Of a stretch of 57,812 nt of DNA, positions 44,191 to 51,922 are shown piece by piece. The notes beneath the pieces are model-generated. The model saw only the letters and a list, made by a program, of their open reading frames with translations, was not told the origin of the DNA and did no database searches. Source of the stretch: CAYNYF01 sp964401385 (GTDB lineage: Bacteria; Planctomycetota; Phycisphaerae; SM23-33); assembly GCA_964401385.1 (NCBI GenBank), contig CAYNYF010000016.1, positions 1-57,812 of the forward strand, written 5' to 3'. Position 1 is the first letter of the stretch. Each line of letters opens with the position of its first letter. Position numbers and translations under genes: made by a program.

Positions 44191-44314
44191 CACTTCGCGC
44201 GCGAGGGAGCGATTTGGGTTCGTGGCTAAGATGCCTTTTGACGAAGGCCTTAAGCGGATGATCGCCTGGTGGCGGGAGCAAGTAGCCGCCGGAGGCGCAG
44301 CGGTAGCCCCGTGA
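44129..44314 (+). pseudogene. C-terminal remnant of an NAD-dependent sugar epimerase
   Basis: A 61-codon frame reads VVRWDAAKPDGQPRRCLDTS, RARERFGFVAKMPFDEGLKR and MIAWWRE, which is the C-terminal end of GDP-fucose synthase/NAD-dependent epimerase proteins. The rest of the gene is missing. The preceding bases belong to the deacetylase in another frame, so the junction marks a deletion or recombination. Confidence 0.65.
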
Positions 44315-44604
44315 CAGACCGTGCCTCGGTGTGTTCAGCTCACACTAAGTTCGCAGGCAGCCCGTGCAGAAGAGGGGCATCGGCACCCGTGCGATGACTG
44401 GCCAGTTTCAGTGGGCGCCAGAGGCTCCCGCGAGCTGCTGCTGTTCGAAGGAAACCCACGACGGCCATGCGTCAGTCCTGTGGTCTGTCGTGGGCCAGGA
44501 GATGTTGGCCGGTTCGCTTCGCGCGTAAGAGCGGCACCGTTTGGTGCGGCCGGGTCTTGGCGAGGTTCACCTGCCCGTACCTAACCCTCAACGATGCCGC
44601 CACG
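44315..44604. other. Intergenic region after the glycan island
   Basis: About 290 bp with no supported gene. An 87-codon frame from 44321 has no recognisable features and no ribosome binding site. GC content rises again toward its end. Confidence 0.4.
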
Positions 44605-44635
44605 GTGGGAGGGTCGCATCTCGCGGCCCTCCCAC
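44605..44635 (+). terminator. Hairpin GTGGGAGGG/CCCTCCCAC
   Basis: A perfect 9-bp stem with a 13-nt loop, followed by an AT-rich stretch (TACATTATTAT) rather than a T-run. It closes the region after the glycan island and is a plausible terminator. Confidence 0.45.
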
Positions 44636-44702
44636 TACATTATTATCGGCCACGATTGACTTTCACTCAAGTCAGCCCGGGCGTTCGGCCTGGAGGGAGC
44701 GG

Positions 44703-45125
44703 ATGAGGCGAGGTAACTTGCTGCGGTGGAGCCCGATCTGCGTGCTGGGCGCCGTCATCTTCCTGGTGAGCTATCTCCCCGAACAGACGCCGGGCTTCAG
44801 GGCGACCCACAAAATTCCCGGCGGGGACGACTTGGCCCACGCGGTAGCCTACGGCCTGCTGGCTTGGCTGCTCTTGCGGTCGATGGCCCGACGCGGCCGG
44901 CTGGCAGCGGCGGTCGCAGCTCTGGCGGCGGCCGCGGCCCTCGGCGGGATGATTGAGCTGACACAGCCGTGGGCGGGCAGGACCTGCTCCTGGATTGACT
45001 GGCTGGCCAACCTGGCCGGAGCGTCTCTGGCAGTCGCGTTCTGGCTGGTCAGGGCCAAGCCGTCGCCAGACGGTCCGTCCGGACCGGCGGAGCCCGCGGC
45101 CGGGCAAGACGCCGCTTCTTCCTAA
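44703..45125 (+). CDS. VanZ-like membrane protein
   Basis: 140 aa with four hydrophobic segments. VanZ family wording: GGDDLAHAVAYGLLAWLLL and GGMIELTQPWAGRTCSWIDW followed by LANLAGASLAVAF. Such proteins are common near PEP-CTERM/exosortase loci, function uncertain. ATG 44703 has GGAGGGAG upstream. The C-terminal 25 residues are Pro/Ala-rich. Confidence 0.8.
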   Translation: MRRGNLLRWSPICVLGAVIFLVSYLPEQTPGFRATHKIPGGDDLAHAVAYGLLAWLLLRSMARRGRLAAAVAALAAAAALGGMIELTQPWAGRTCSWIDWLANLAGASLAVAFWLVRAKPSPDGPSGPAEPAAGQDAASS

Positions 45126-45324
45126 CCATTCCATCGAAGAGGGTCCGGTTACCAATGGGCCGGGCGGAATCGTCGATTCCGGCCGGCCTTCTTCTTATGG
45201 GATTCGCCCTGCTCCCAAACGGCGCAAACGCACCCAGGCCCAGTGGCGCCGTACCCAGGCGAAAGAGTTCGGTCCCGCCGGCCCTGTGAAGGATTTGGGC
45301 GTGTGACGGCCCGGCCGGTAGAAT

Positions 45325-46191
45325 ATGAACCACATGCAGAGCGATATTTCCGATGGCCGAGCGTCTGGTATTCCCGACTGCCCGGAGCCGGTTGTGGTCG
45401 TCAGCGACCTGCACCTGTCCGGCCGCCCCCGGGGGGATGCCCGTGTCGGCAAGTTGCGGCCGCTATGGGCTGGGGCGGGGACGGTGGTCTTCAACGGCGA
45501 CTCGTTCAGCTTGCGGGCGGCAGCCGCAGGAACGTGGCAAGAGACCGTCGATCGCATCTCGTCCCTGTGTAGCCGAGACGGCGTGCGGGCCGTTTTTCTG
45601 GCGGGCAATTCAGATTTCTTTCTCAACGCCCCGCAGCATCTGATGCTGGCGGAAGGTCGAATTCTGGTGACCCACGGAGACGTGATCTTTCCAGCCATTT
45701 CTCCGTGGGGGCCGCACGTGGGGCGACTTCTTCGGGCCCGTTCGGCCGCCATCGGCAAGATGGCGCCGGAGCGGCGGCGGACCTTGGAAGGCCAGTTGGC
45801 CGCGGCCCGTCAAGCACAGGCTGCCTATAGCGCAAGGCGGTCGGAACAGCGGCCCGGCCGTTTGAGCAAGATGATGGACCGGCTCGCATGGCCACTGGCG
45901 GTGCCGCCCAGGGGGGTACGTCTGATTCGGGCATGGCGTGCGGCGCCCGGCCTGGCCTTCCAGTTCCTGCAACAGTACGCCCCTGGGGCCAAGTGCCTCA
46001 TCCTGGGCCACACGCATCGGCCGGGCGTGTGGCGGCGGGAAGACACGGCCGTCGTCAACACGGGCGGCTTCGGCCGGCTGAGCAGGCCGTGGGTCGTCCG
46101 GGTCGAGGGCGCCGGGGTCTCGGTCCGCAAGGTCAAGCGGCGACGTGGCGAGTTTGTGCCCGGCAGGGAAATCGCAAACCTGACGTTCTAA
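45325..46191 (+). CDS. Calcineurin-like metallophosphoesterase
   Basis: 288 aa. Metal-binding motifs in order: VVVVSDLHLSG (D-x-H), VVFNGDSFS (GD), FLAGNSDFF (GN-x-D, with Ser in place of the usual His), ILVTHGDVI and LILGHTHRPG. The layout is like UDP-2,3-diacylglucosamine diphosphatase (LpxH) and related hydrolases, but a specific substrate cannot be read from the sequence. The helical insert at about 130-200 is Arg-rich. ATG 45325; the in-frame ATG three codons later is equally possible. Confidence 0.83.
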   Translation: MNHMQSDISDGRASGIPDCPEPVVVVSDLHLSGRPRGDARVGKLRPLWAGAGTVVFNGDSFSLRAAAAGTWQETVDRISSLCSRDGVRAVFLAGNSDFFLNAPQHLMLAEGRILVTHGDVIFPAISPWGPHVGRLLRARSAAIGKMAPERRRTLEGQLAAARQAQAAYSARRSEQRPGRLSKMMDRLAWPLAVPPRGVRLIRAWRAAPGLAFQFLQQYAPGAKCLILGHTHRPGVWRREDTAVVNTGGFGRLSRPWVVRVEGAGVSVRKVKRRRGEFVPGREIANLTF

Positions 46192-46219
46192 GGCCCGGCC
46201 GCTACCTTTCCTTCCATTA

Positions 46220-46498
46220 TCACTCTGCATCCTCTGGAAGCTCGGCAGGCGTGCTGGCGGCGTGCGAAAGTCGCCCGCTACCCATGTGAACGGAGGCGTG
46301 ACAGACGTGGCAAAGCGTCAGCAGGTTGGCCGGCGTATCGTCCCCTCCCCTGGAACGGCGACGAATGTGATGGACCTCGAGATTCCGGCGGCTGCCGCAG
46401 AGCTGGCAGGTCCAGCCGTCCCTGTGAAGGACCTGGACGTGAAGCTGCGCCCCAGGCCGGTTCCGTGGCCGCCCGTTGGTATTCCTATGCCGGCTCAC
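46220..46498 (-). CDS. HNH endonuclease
   Basis: 92 aa. Compact HNH nuclease: WTCQLCGSRRNLEVHHIRRR gives the first zinc pair and the His-His of the motif, then NLLTLCHVCHASVH supplies the Asn and second Cys pair plus His. About the size of free-standing phage or mobile-element HNH proteins. Lies 9 bp after the 204-aa gene and is probably the last gene of the minus-strand operon 49175-46220. Confidence 0.85.
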   Translation of the reverse strand: MSRHRNTNGRPRNRPGAQLHVQVLHRDGWTCQLCGSRRNLEVHHIRRRSRGGDDTPANLLTLCHVCHASVHMGSGRLSHAASTPAELPEDAE

Positions 46499-46507
46499 AA
46501 GTGGTCA

Positions 46508-47122
46508 TTACCTTTCCACCGCCACGCCGATACCGGCCAGGTACTCAGCGGCCATGAGTTCGATCGCGTACGTCTCGCTGTCAGAGCCGGTGGTGAGATC
46601 GATCGCCTGGATCGCCTGGCTGATCACTGACCACTGGGATTCCGAAAAGTGCCATACCTTGCGGACGGTCTGCGGCTCGCTCTCTGAGACAAGGCCCAGC
46701 GCGACGGCCACTTCCCTCTTGAGATCTTTCAGAGGAATCCCTCGCTTGATGGTTCGGTCCAGCAGCTCCTTGACCTCTTCAGCGTCATCGAGCCGGAAGA
46801 TCTCCAGCCCCTTGGAGATGTCCAGCTTGGCCACCGTCTCGTGGTCGATTCCGAATCGCTCGGCCTTCCTGACCATGCAGAGTAGGTAGTTGGCCCATCG
46901 CGGGCTGATGGCGAGCCGGTCCTCGACGTACTGTTGGAAGTTCGGGAATCCCAGCTCGCGATAGGCCAGTGTCTGCTGGATCTCCGAGAGGATCTGTCCC
47001 AGCTCAAGCCAGTTTCGCCGGATGTCGGCCTTGAACTCCTGGACCTTCTTATCCAGCGCCAGGGCCCGTGCCCGACTCTCTTCATCTCTCTCTGTCACTT
47101 GTGTTCCCTCTGTCTGGCTCAT
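46508..47122 (-). CDS. Unrecognised 204-aa protein of the accessory operon
   Basis: Mostly helical. The segment FKADIRRNWLELGQILSEIQ, then LGFPNFQQYVEDRLAISPRW and ANYLLCMVRKAERF, resembles the plasmid/phage proteins with DUF3102-like or ParB-type helix-turn-helix domains, but I am not certain. The middle (LDISKGLEIFRLDD) and C-terminal parts (AIQAIDLTTGSDSETYAIEL) are not recognised. Twelve bp from the upstream gene and nine from the HNH gene, so co-transcribed. Confidence 0.6.
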   Translation of the reverse strand: MSQTEGTQVTERDEESRARALALDKKVQEFKADIRRNWLELGQILSEIQQTLAYRELGFPNFQQYVEDRLAISPRWANYLLCMVRKAERFGIDHETVAKLDISKGLEIFRLDDAEEVKELLDRTIKRGIPLKDLKREVAVALGLVSESEPQTVRKVWHFSESQWSVISQAIQAIDLTTGSDSETYAIELMAAEYLAGIGVAVER

Positions 47123-47134
47123 AGGAGGCTCCCT

Positions 47135-47896
47135 CTATCCAGCCAGTGCAGGTGGCGGGGCGTCGGACTGCTCGGCGTCGAAGGTGTTCTGGATGTTCGC
47201 ATGCCCGAACCGGTTCAGAATCCGCCTGAGCTTGCGATGTTTGGGTTCGCTTCTTGCCAGCCAATGGGGGTCGCTGAAACGGACGACGTAGTAGCTGAAG
47301 CTGCGCCCCTCAACAAGCTGTGACGAAAGCGTGATGCCACAGTCCAGGAGATCATGCTTACCGGCCCGGGTTACCTCATGGCACATGGAGAGGAACTGCC
47401 TCGCCGGCCGAAGCGACCCTCCTTTGAGGCTGATCCAGAACGGCATCGCGTCTTCTTCCAGCACGCCCAGCAGGCTCCAGGTTTCCTGGCACAGCGGCGC
47501 ACACCGCCGCCCGTCATGGAACCGCCAGGCCGCCAGTGGACACTCCGGGACGAACCAGCCGTTGTCGTTCCAGTGGCCGCATCTTTCGTGCTTGGGCGTC
47601 TCTATCTGGGCCAAAGGAACAAGGCCGTCGTTGCTCTTGCAGACCGGCATGTGATCTTCGCGATCTTCGAAGTGGACCCGTCCCCGCCGCCACAGCAGAA
47701 TGTTGGCGCGTAATTGCTCGTACTCCTGCCCCGAGAACGTGTTGCGGAACCAGCCCGGGCGGATGCCCAAGCTGCTGTTGGGCTGGTTGATGGCAAGCCG
47801 ACGGATGATCAAGTCGGCAGGCCGGAGCTTCTCACTCCGCGGGCCAGTTCTCTTTCCGGTGCCATTCTCCTTGGTTCTCAGCTTTGTGCTCATCAT
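47135..47896 (-). CDS. Unrecognised cysteine-containing 253-aa protein
   Basis: No family recognised. Basic N-terminus, then ADLIIRRLAINQPNSSLGIR. The central part has cysteines that could bind metal (HERCGHWNDNGWFVPECPLA and RRCAPLC). The segment SLRPARQFLSMCHEVTRAGK is more regular. Between the Cas4-like nuclease (39 bp upstream) and the 204-aa gene (12 bp downstream). Hypothetical, but its place in a compact operon supports it being real. Confidence 0.6.
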   Translation of the reverse strand: MMSTKLRTKENGTGKRTGPRSEKLRPADLIIRRLAINQPNSSLGIRPGWFRNTFSGQEYEQLRANILLWRRGRVHFEDREDHMPVCKSNDGLVPLAQIETPKHERCGHWNDNGWFVPECPLAAWRFHDGRRCAPLCQETWSLLGVLEEDAMPFWISLKGGSLRPARQFLSMCHEVTRAGKHDLLDCGITLSSQLVEGRSFSYYVVRFSDPHWLARSEPKHRKLRRILNRFGHANIQNTFDAEQSDAPPPALAG

Positions 47897-47935
47897 GAGT
47901 GCTCCTATTCTTTTTCCGCGTTTGTTCGTGGCGAA

Positions 47936-48862
47936 CTAAGCCGTCCTCGATAGAGTCGCTGTGGGCATGGGTATAACTTCGGTTTCACGATTGGAGCTGA
48001 AGCTTGTTCCGCAGGCGTACTTGTACGGGCATGCATCGCAGCCGCCATACAGCGCCGACGGGTTCCAGAAGAACCCACCGGCTCGGATGGCGGCGATGAT
48101 TCTCGCAATCCCCTGGACCCCCTCCACTAGTTGATCCGGCTTGACCGGTAGGACGATGACCGGATCCCCTCGCAGGTCCCCAGCGGAGTACTTTGCACCG
48201 TCGGGGCGTCTGCCCGAGCGTTTGTAGGGGACGAGGCTGGACAGCTTGTAGCAGGCGCAGCCCCGCAATACCCCGGGCAGGGCCTCCCTTCCTGAAATCC
48301 AGCTGCCGTCAACCAGCACGTCTCCAGCCACGCAGCACCAGCAGTACAGGCAGAGTTGGACGTTCCTTTCCAGGCTGGCCTGTCCGGGAAGCATGACGTT
48401 GGTCTTGAGTTCGTAGATCTCATAGCCGCTGCCGTCTTCGCATCCCCGGACCTGGTCGATCGTCCCTTCGACGGCGTACCTTCGGCCGGCGCGGCTGGTG
48501 ACGACGCCCCTGACCTGCAGTTCGCTGTGAAGTACCGGGGAAAGGCGTTCCCTCTCGACGTAGTTGCTGATGGCGATGCGCCAGTCTTCGTACTCTCGCT
48601 CAATGTTATCGGGCGTGGCATTGATGGGCGGCCCGGGGCGGCTGAATTCCTCCGCCCAGGCGTCGTCGAAGACTTGCTGCCAACGGTCCCAGTCCTTGTG
48701 CTTGTGCAGGTGGTGGATAGTTGCGTGAACGGCAGACCCACGGCACCGGCTGGCGGGGCGGAACAGGGGCTCCACGCCCTGCAGCTTCAGCAGCAAGGCC
48801 TGGGGACAGGCCAGGTAGTCGTTGATCTCCGACTGGTGGTAGGGGCCTTCAAGTCGTCTCAT
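47936..48862 (-). CDS. Cas4/RecB-like PD-(D/E)XK nuclease with four cysteines
   Basis: 308 aa. N-terminal Cys19 in NDYLACPQALLLKLQG, nuclease core VEGTIDQVRG (D136) and YEIYELKTN (E151, K153), then CDACPYKYACG near the C-terminus (C-x2-C-x5-C). One N-terminal plus three C-terminal cysteines is the iron-sulphur pattern of Cas4 and AddB-type nucleases. No CRISPR array or other cas gene is in the window, so it is not a CRISPR adaptation gene on this evidence. ATG 48862 has AAAGGAG 7 nt upstream. A 17-bp palindrome lies at 48881-48897, just before the ribosome binding site. Confidence 0.8.
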   Translation of the reverse strand: MRRLEGPYHQSEINDYLACPQALLLKLQGVEPLFRPASRCRGSAVHATIHHLHKHKDWDRWQQVFDDAWAEEFSRPGPPINATPDNIEREYEDWRIAISNYVERERLSPVLHSELQVRGVVTSRAGRRYAVEGTIDQVRGCEDGSGYEIYELKTNVMLPGQASLERNVQLCLYCWCCVAGDVLVDGSWISGREALPGVLRGCACYKLSSLVPYKRSGRRPDGAKYSAGDLRGDPVIVLPVKPDQLVEGVQGIARIIAAIRAGGFFWNPSALYGGCDACPYKYACGTSFSSNRETEVIPMPTATLSRTA

Positions 48863-49175
48863 GGGCTTTCTCCTTTCTGGACTGCAAAGTTTGCAGTTGG
48901 GGCCGGGATCGCACTGCCGATTCGGTGGTTGCCAACCTTTGGGCGCCGTGGAGCTGGGAAACAGCGCGAGCAACCGGCTGCCGTTGTCCTGGGCCAGAAT
49001 GGCCCGTCGGGGCGCCCTGGACTGCAAAGTTTGCAGTCCAAGGGAACGCGATCACTGACTGGGGAACGACATGACCGGCTGGCTCGGGACGAGCCTCAAG
49101 AGTGGCAAGGGCAACCCTCTCAACCGTGAGGGTTTCCAGGGCCACCATGTCATCCCAGGTATCAATGCACTTCAC
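48849..49175 (-). CDS. Possible first gene of the accessory operon (108 aa)
   Basis: GTG 49175 has AGGAG 9 nt upstream. The first 40 residues (KCIDTWDDMVALETLTVERV) look like ordinary protein. The rest is less convincing because it reads through both palindromic sites. The end overlaps the nuclease start by 14 nt. No family recognised. Confidence 0.4.
   Translation of the reverse strand: MKCIDTWDDMVALETLTVERVALATLEARPEPAGHVVPQSVIAFPWTANFAVQGAPTGHSGPGQRQPVARAVSQLHGAQRLATTESAVRSRPQLQTLQSRKEKAHETT
48877..48897. promoter_or_regulatory. Palindromic operator-like site 1
   Basis: Contains ACTGCAAAGTTTGCAGT, a perfect 8+1+8 inverted repeat, preceded by CTGG. It lies immediately upstream of the ribosome binding site of the Cas4-like gene. 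Identical to site 2 over 21 bp, 140 bp apart. Likely binding site of a dimeric repressor; the regulator at 49366 is the obvious candidate. Confidence 0.55.
49017..49037. promoter_or_regulatory. Palindromic operator-like site 2
   Basis: Second identical copy of CTGG plus ACTGCAAAGTTTGCAGT. The 140-bp spacing is close to 13 helical turns, so both sites would face the same side of the DNA and could be bridged by a loop. Confidence 0.55.
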
Positions 49176-49243
49176 GGCCGGTAGCTCCTAACTCCCAAGT
49201 CCTATCGTGAATGGGCTGAATCCTATATCGCTATTGTTGATTC

Positions 49244-49264
49244 CAGTATATCAGCTATACCGGT
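49244..49264. promoter_or_regulatory. Imperfect palindrome in the divergent promoter region
   Basis: GTATA-TCAGC-TATAC with flanking CC and GG. It lies about 100 bp before the regulator gene and about 70 bp before the small ORF, in an AT-rich divergent region that also has GAAAAATC/GATTTTTC paired at 49276-49300. Possibly a promoter and autoregulatory site. Confidence 0.4.
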
Positions 49265-49365
49265 CTCGTCAAGGAAAAAATCAAAAATATCGATTTTTCT
49301 TTTTCGCCATCTGGCCATGGTGCCGATAATATCTCAGCAGAACGTTCGACCATTCCAGGCGTGCC

Positions 49366-50013
49366 ATGGACATAAGCAAGACCGCATTCAGCGCAAATCT
49401 GCGAAGGCTCAGAACTGAAAAGGGACTAACGCAGAAGGCTCTGGCAGTGCTTTGTGGCTGCGGCCAGGGTTACATAAGTAGCTTGGAGTGTGGAGATTTC
49501 TCGCCGTCCATGAGGATATTGGAGGGTCTCGCCGCCGCCCTTGACACGTCCCCCGCCGAGCTACTGATGGCCGATGCCGATCGGGCGAGGCGCGAGTTCA
49601 GCGGCGAGGGTCTGGCAATCATCAACGAGGGGTCGCGCGATAAACTGCTTGCCGCCAGCATCAGGCATGGTGAGGCCATCGCCGACTCCAGTCGTGTGTT
49701 CTGTGCCCCGGGTCTGCACGCCCACGAAGCATTTGCCGCCTATCTCCCGGACGACTCCATGGCGCCGGAGTTCGGCAAGGGCGACCTGGTCGCGTTCTCA
49801 CTGACCCGTAAGCCGGCTGATGGCGATGCCTGCCTGGTGGACACGGGAAAGGGGCAGGTGCTGTTCCGGACCGTCCTGGCCATGCCCAGGGCGTGGCGAT
49901 TGCAGCCCAACAACCCGCGCTTTGAGCCCATCGTGGTCAAGGCGACCAAGGCCGTGCGGCTGTGGCCGGCGATAGGGCGGTGGCAGAGGCTCCATCGGCC
50001 GGGCCGTCGGTAA
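49366..50013 (+). CDS. CI/LexA-like regulator (XRE HTH plus S24 domain)
   Basis: 215 aa. Residues about 8-62 form an XRE helix-turn-helix (FSANLRRLRTEKGLTQKALA, then GYISSLECGDFSPSMRILEG). The C-terminal half is an S24/LexA-like domain: YLPDDSMAPEFGKGDLVAFS holds the nucleophilic serine. At the place of the catalytic lysine I read VLFRTV, with Arg, and no clear Ala-Gly cleavage site is seen, so self-cleavage is doubtful. It faces away from the nuclease operon and probably represses it through the palindromic sites. ATG 49366 is in AT-richer DNA. Confidence 0.82.
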   Translation: MDISKTAFSANLRRLRTEKGLTQKALAVLCGCGQGYISSLECGDFSPSMRILEGLAAALDTSPAELLMADADRARREFSGEGLAIINEGSRDKLLAASIRHGEAIADSSRVFCAPGLHAHEAFAAYLPDDSMAPEFGKGDLVAFSLTRKPADGDACLVDTGKGQVLFRTVLAMPRAWRLQPNNPRFEPIVVKATKAVRLWPAIGRWQRLHRPGRR

Positions 50014-50100
50014 GTGGCCTGGGCGGCATGAGTGGCAAGGCGGCTTCATGCCGGAGATGGCTGCATGGGATGCGTCGTGGTCCGGGGCTGAGGATTGAGC

Positions 50101-51198
50101 GTGCCTGTGAAGATCATCAACGTCGTTGGTGCACGACCGAACTTCATGAAGATCGCGCCCTTGATGGAGGCATACAGGCAGCATCCAGCGATTGAGCCCA
50201 CGCTGATTCACACCGGCCAGCACTATGACGACCGCATGAGCGAGTTGTTCTTCCGGCAGCTGGGCATTCCCGAGCCGGACATCAACCTGGGGGTGGGCTC
50301 AGGCTCCCACGGAGCCCAGACAGCGCAGATTATGCGCCAATTCGAGCCAGTTGTCCTGGAGCAGAAGCCGGATGCCGTCCTGGTCGTCGGGGACGTCAAC
50401 AGCACTGTTGCCTGCGGGCTGGTGGCGGTCAAGCTCGGCGTGAAGCTCGTGCACGTGGAGGCGGGACTGCGGAGCTTCGACCGGACCATGCCCGAGGAGA
50501 TCAACCGCGTGCTCACCGATGCCATCGGCGATCTGCTTTTCTGCACCGAGCAGAGCGGCGTGGACAATCTCCGCCGGGAGGGAGTGGCAGAAGAGAGGAT
50601 CTTCCTCGTGGGCAATGTCATGATTGACACGCTGCTGAGGAACCGGGCCAAGGCCGGGGAATCAAGGATCCTCGATGAGCTGGGCCTAACGCCCGGCCGG
50701 TACGCGGTGCTGACACTGCATCGGCCGAGTAACGTGGACGATCATGCGGCGTTCGGGCGGATCCTGGACGCCCTCGAGCAGATCCAGAAAGACATGCCGA
50801 TCGTCTTTCCCGTCCATCCGCGTACGCGTAAGAGTCTGAACGCGCTGTCGCTGGCCGCCCGTGCGGCCGGCATGGCGGACCTGCGGCTGGTTGAGCCGCT
50901 TGGCTACTTGGACTTCCTCAAGCTCATGGCAGAGGCCGGGCTGGTTCTGACGGACTCGGGTGGAATGCAGGAGGAGACGACGATCCTCAAGGTGCCCTGC
51001 CTGACGCTGCGGCAGAACACCGAACGGCCGGTGACGGTCGAGGTGGGCTCCAATCAGCTCGTGGGCACGGATCCGGACAGAATCCTGGCGGCCTACCGGC
51101 GGGTGCGGGACGGTCAATGCCAGGAACCGGGGATCCCGCCGCTGTGGGACGGCCGCGCCGCCCAGCGGATCGCGCGCATCCTGGGGGAGAAGCTGTAG
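50101..51198 (+). CDS. wecB: UDP-N-acetylglucosamine 2-epimerase (non-hydrolysing)
   Basis: Makes UDP-ManNAc from UDP-GlcNAc for surface polysaccharides. 365 aa, the usual size. Motifs: VVGARPNFMKIAPLMEAY, LIHTGQHYDDRMS, VVGDVNSTVAC, HVEAGLRSFDRTMPEEINR, LTLHRPSNVDD and TDSGGMQEETTILKVPCLT. GTG 50101 has GAGG 7 nt upstream and starts at PVKIINVVGARP; the TTG two codons earlier is less likely. It lies outside the main glycan island but probably supplies it. Confidence 0.94.
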   Translation: MPVKIINVVGARPNFMKIAPLMEAYRQHPAIEPTLIHTGQHYDDRMSELFFRQLGIPEPDINLGVGSGSHGAQTAQIMRQFEPVVLEQKPDAVLVVGDVNSTVACGLVAVKLGVKLVHVEAGLRSFDRTMPEEINRVLTDAIGDLLFCTEQSGVDNLRREGVAEERIFLVGNVMIDTLLRNRAKAGESRILDELGLTPGRYAVLTLHRPSNVDDHAAFGRILDALEQIQKDMPIVFPVHPRTRKSLNALSLAARAAGMADLRLVEPLGYLDFLKLMAEAGLVLTDSGGMQEETTILKVPCLTLRQNTERPVTVEVGSNQLVGTDPDRILAAYRRVRDGQCQEPGIPPLWDGRAAQRIARILGEKL

Positions 51199-51316
51199 CC
51201 CCGAACACCGCAATGCTCGTTACGTCGTGCATTTTCAGCCGGATAAGGGCCCGTTGATGAACAGGTCGGCGGTCCGGGATCCTGGGGCGGAGCCGTCGCC
51301 GGCGCGGCGGAGAGCA

Positions 51317-51472
51317 TGGCCACGACCGCCGGGCTATGAGACGCGATCGGGGAAATGACGTAACGAACTACTCTAAGGGAATTTATGGGATTAGGCGAAA
51401 CCGCCAGCGCGGCAAAATGCGGCAAGACTGGGCAAACCGCAGAGGCCCGACGCTTCCCATCCGCTCCTAAGT
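51317..51472. repeat. 156-bp dispersed repeat, copy A
   Basis: Matches copy B at 53916-54072 in the same orientation. Shared blocks include TGGCC-CGACC, CGTAACGAACTA, GGATTAGGCGAAA/TGATTAGGCGAAA, CGCCAGCGCGGCA and GCCCGACGCT, ending CGCTCCTA. The two copies differ at many single positions but align end to end. No ORF runs through both convincingly. Confidence 0.7.
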
Positions 51473-51707
51473 CTTTCCACTCACCGGGGTAAGAAGAGGC
51501 TGACGCAGGGAGACGCATGTCCAGCGGCTGGCGGGCTCGAACCCTGCCTTCCCGAGTAGACGTAAGAGCAGCAACCAGAATGACGTACGGCTATTTGCCT
51601 ACGCGGACGCCGAAGCGCGGTGACCAGCCCTTCCCGCATATGTGACTTGCGCCGTTTCTTACAGATCTAGATTTCTGGATTTTTGCGCTAGTGGATCGTA
51701 GGTCCTG
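51473..51707. other. Intergenic region before the PEP-CTERM pair
   Basis: About 235 bp between repeat copy A and the promoter at 51708. The last part is AT-richer (ATCTAGATTTCTGGATTTTT). No gene is supported here. Confidence 0.35.
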
Positions 51708-51716
51708 TGGTATAAT
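51708..51716 (+). promoter_or_regulatory. Extended -10 promoter before the PEP-CTERM pair
   Basis: TGGTATAAT: TGn joined to a perfect TATAAT at 51711-51716. No clear -35. A transcript would start near 51723 and have a leader of about 200 nt, which contains GGAGG-like and hairpin-forming stretches but no recognised riboswitch. Confidence 0.6.
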
Positions 51717-51922
51717 CTGTGGCGCTCCGAGTCCCGCTTGGGATGAGCGGCGGGTAAGTTCACCTCGGAAGGCGATGGGCTTTCTCGCTCAATCGCTCAC
51801 GCCTTCAGGCCGCATGGCCAAGTTCAAACGGAGGTAGGTGGCTGTTCTTAACAGACGAAATGCCGGGGCAGGTTCCGGCTAAGTGAGGCTTTGTTGGCGC
51901 GGCCCCAAAGGAGGTTTGGGCG

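Noticed and set aside
44321..44584. 87-codon plus-strand ORF after the epimerase remnant
   Set aside because: Low-complexity composition, no ribosome binding site and no recognisable motif.
45150..45306. Arg/Lys-rich frame between the VanZ-like and phosphoesterase genes
   Set aside because: No usual start codon or ribosome binding site in frame; it is the out-of-frame continuation of the VanZ region.
47936..49027. Cas4-like gene as part of a CRISPR-Cas locus
   Set aside because: No repeat-spacer array and no other cas gene in the window; Cas4-like nucleases also occur in phages and mobile elements.
48859..49041. Minus-strand 60-codon frame with CKLC and CSRC pairs
   Set aside because: The first Cys pair is created by the palindromic DNA site, the start would be TTG without a ribosome binding site, and the frame overlaps a better ORF.
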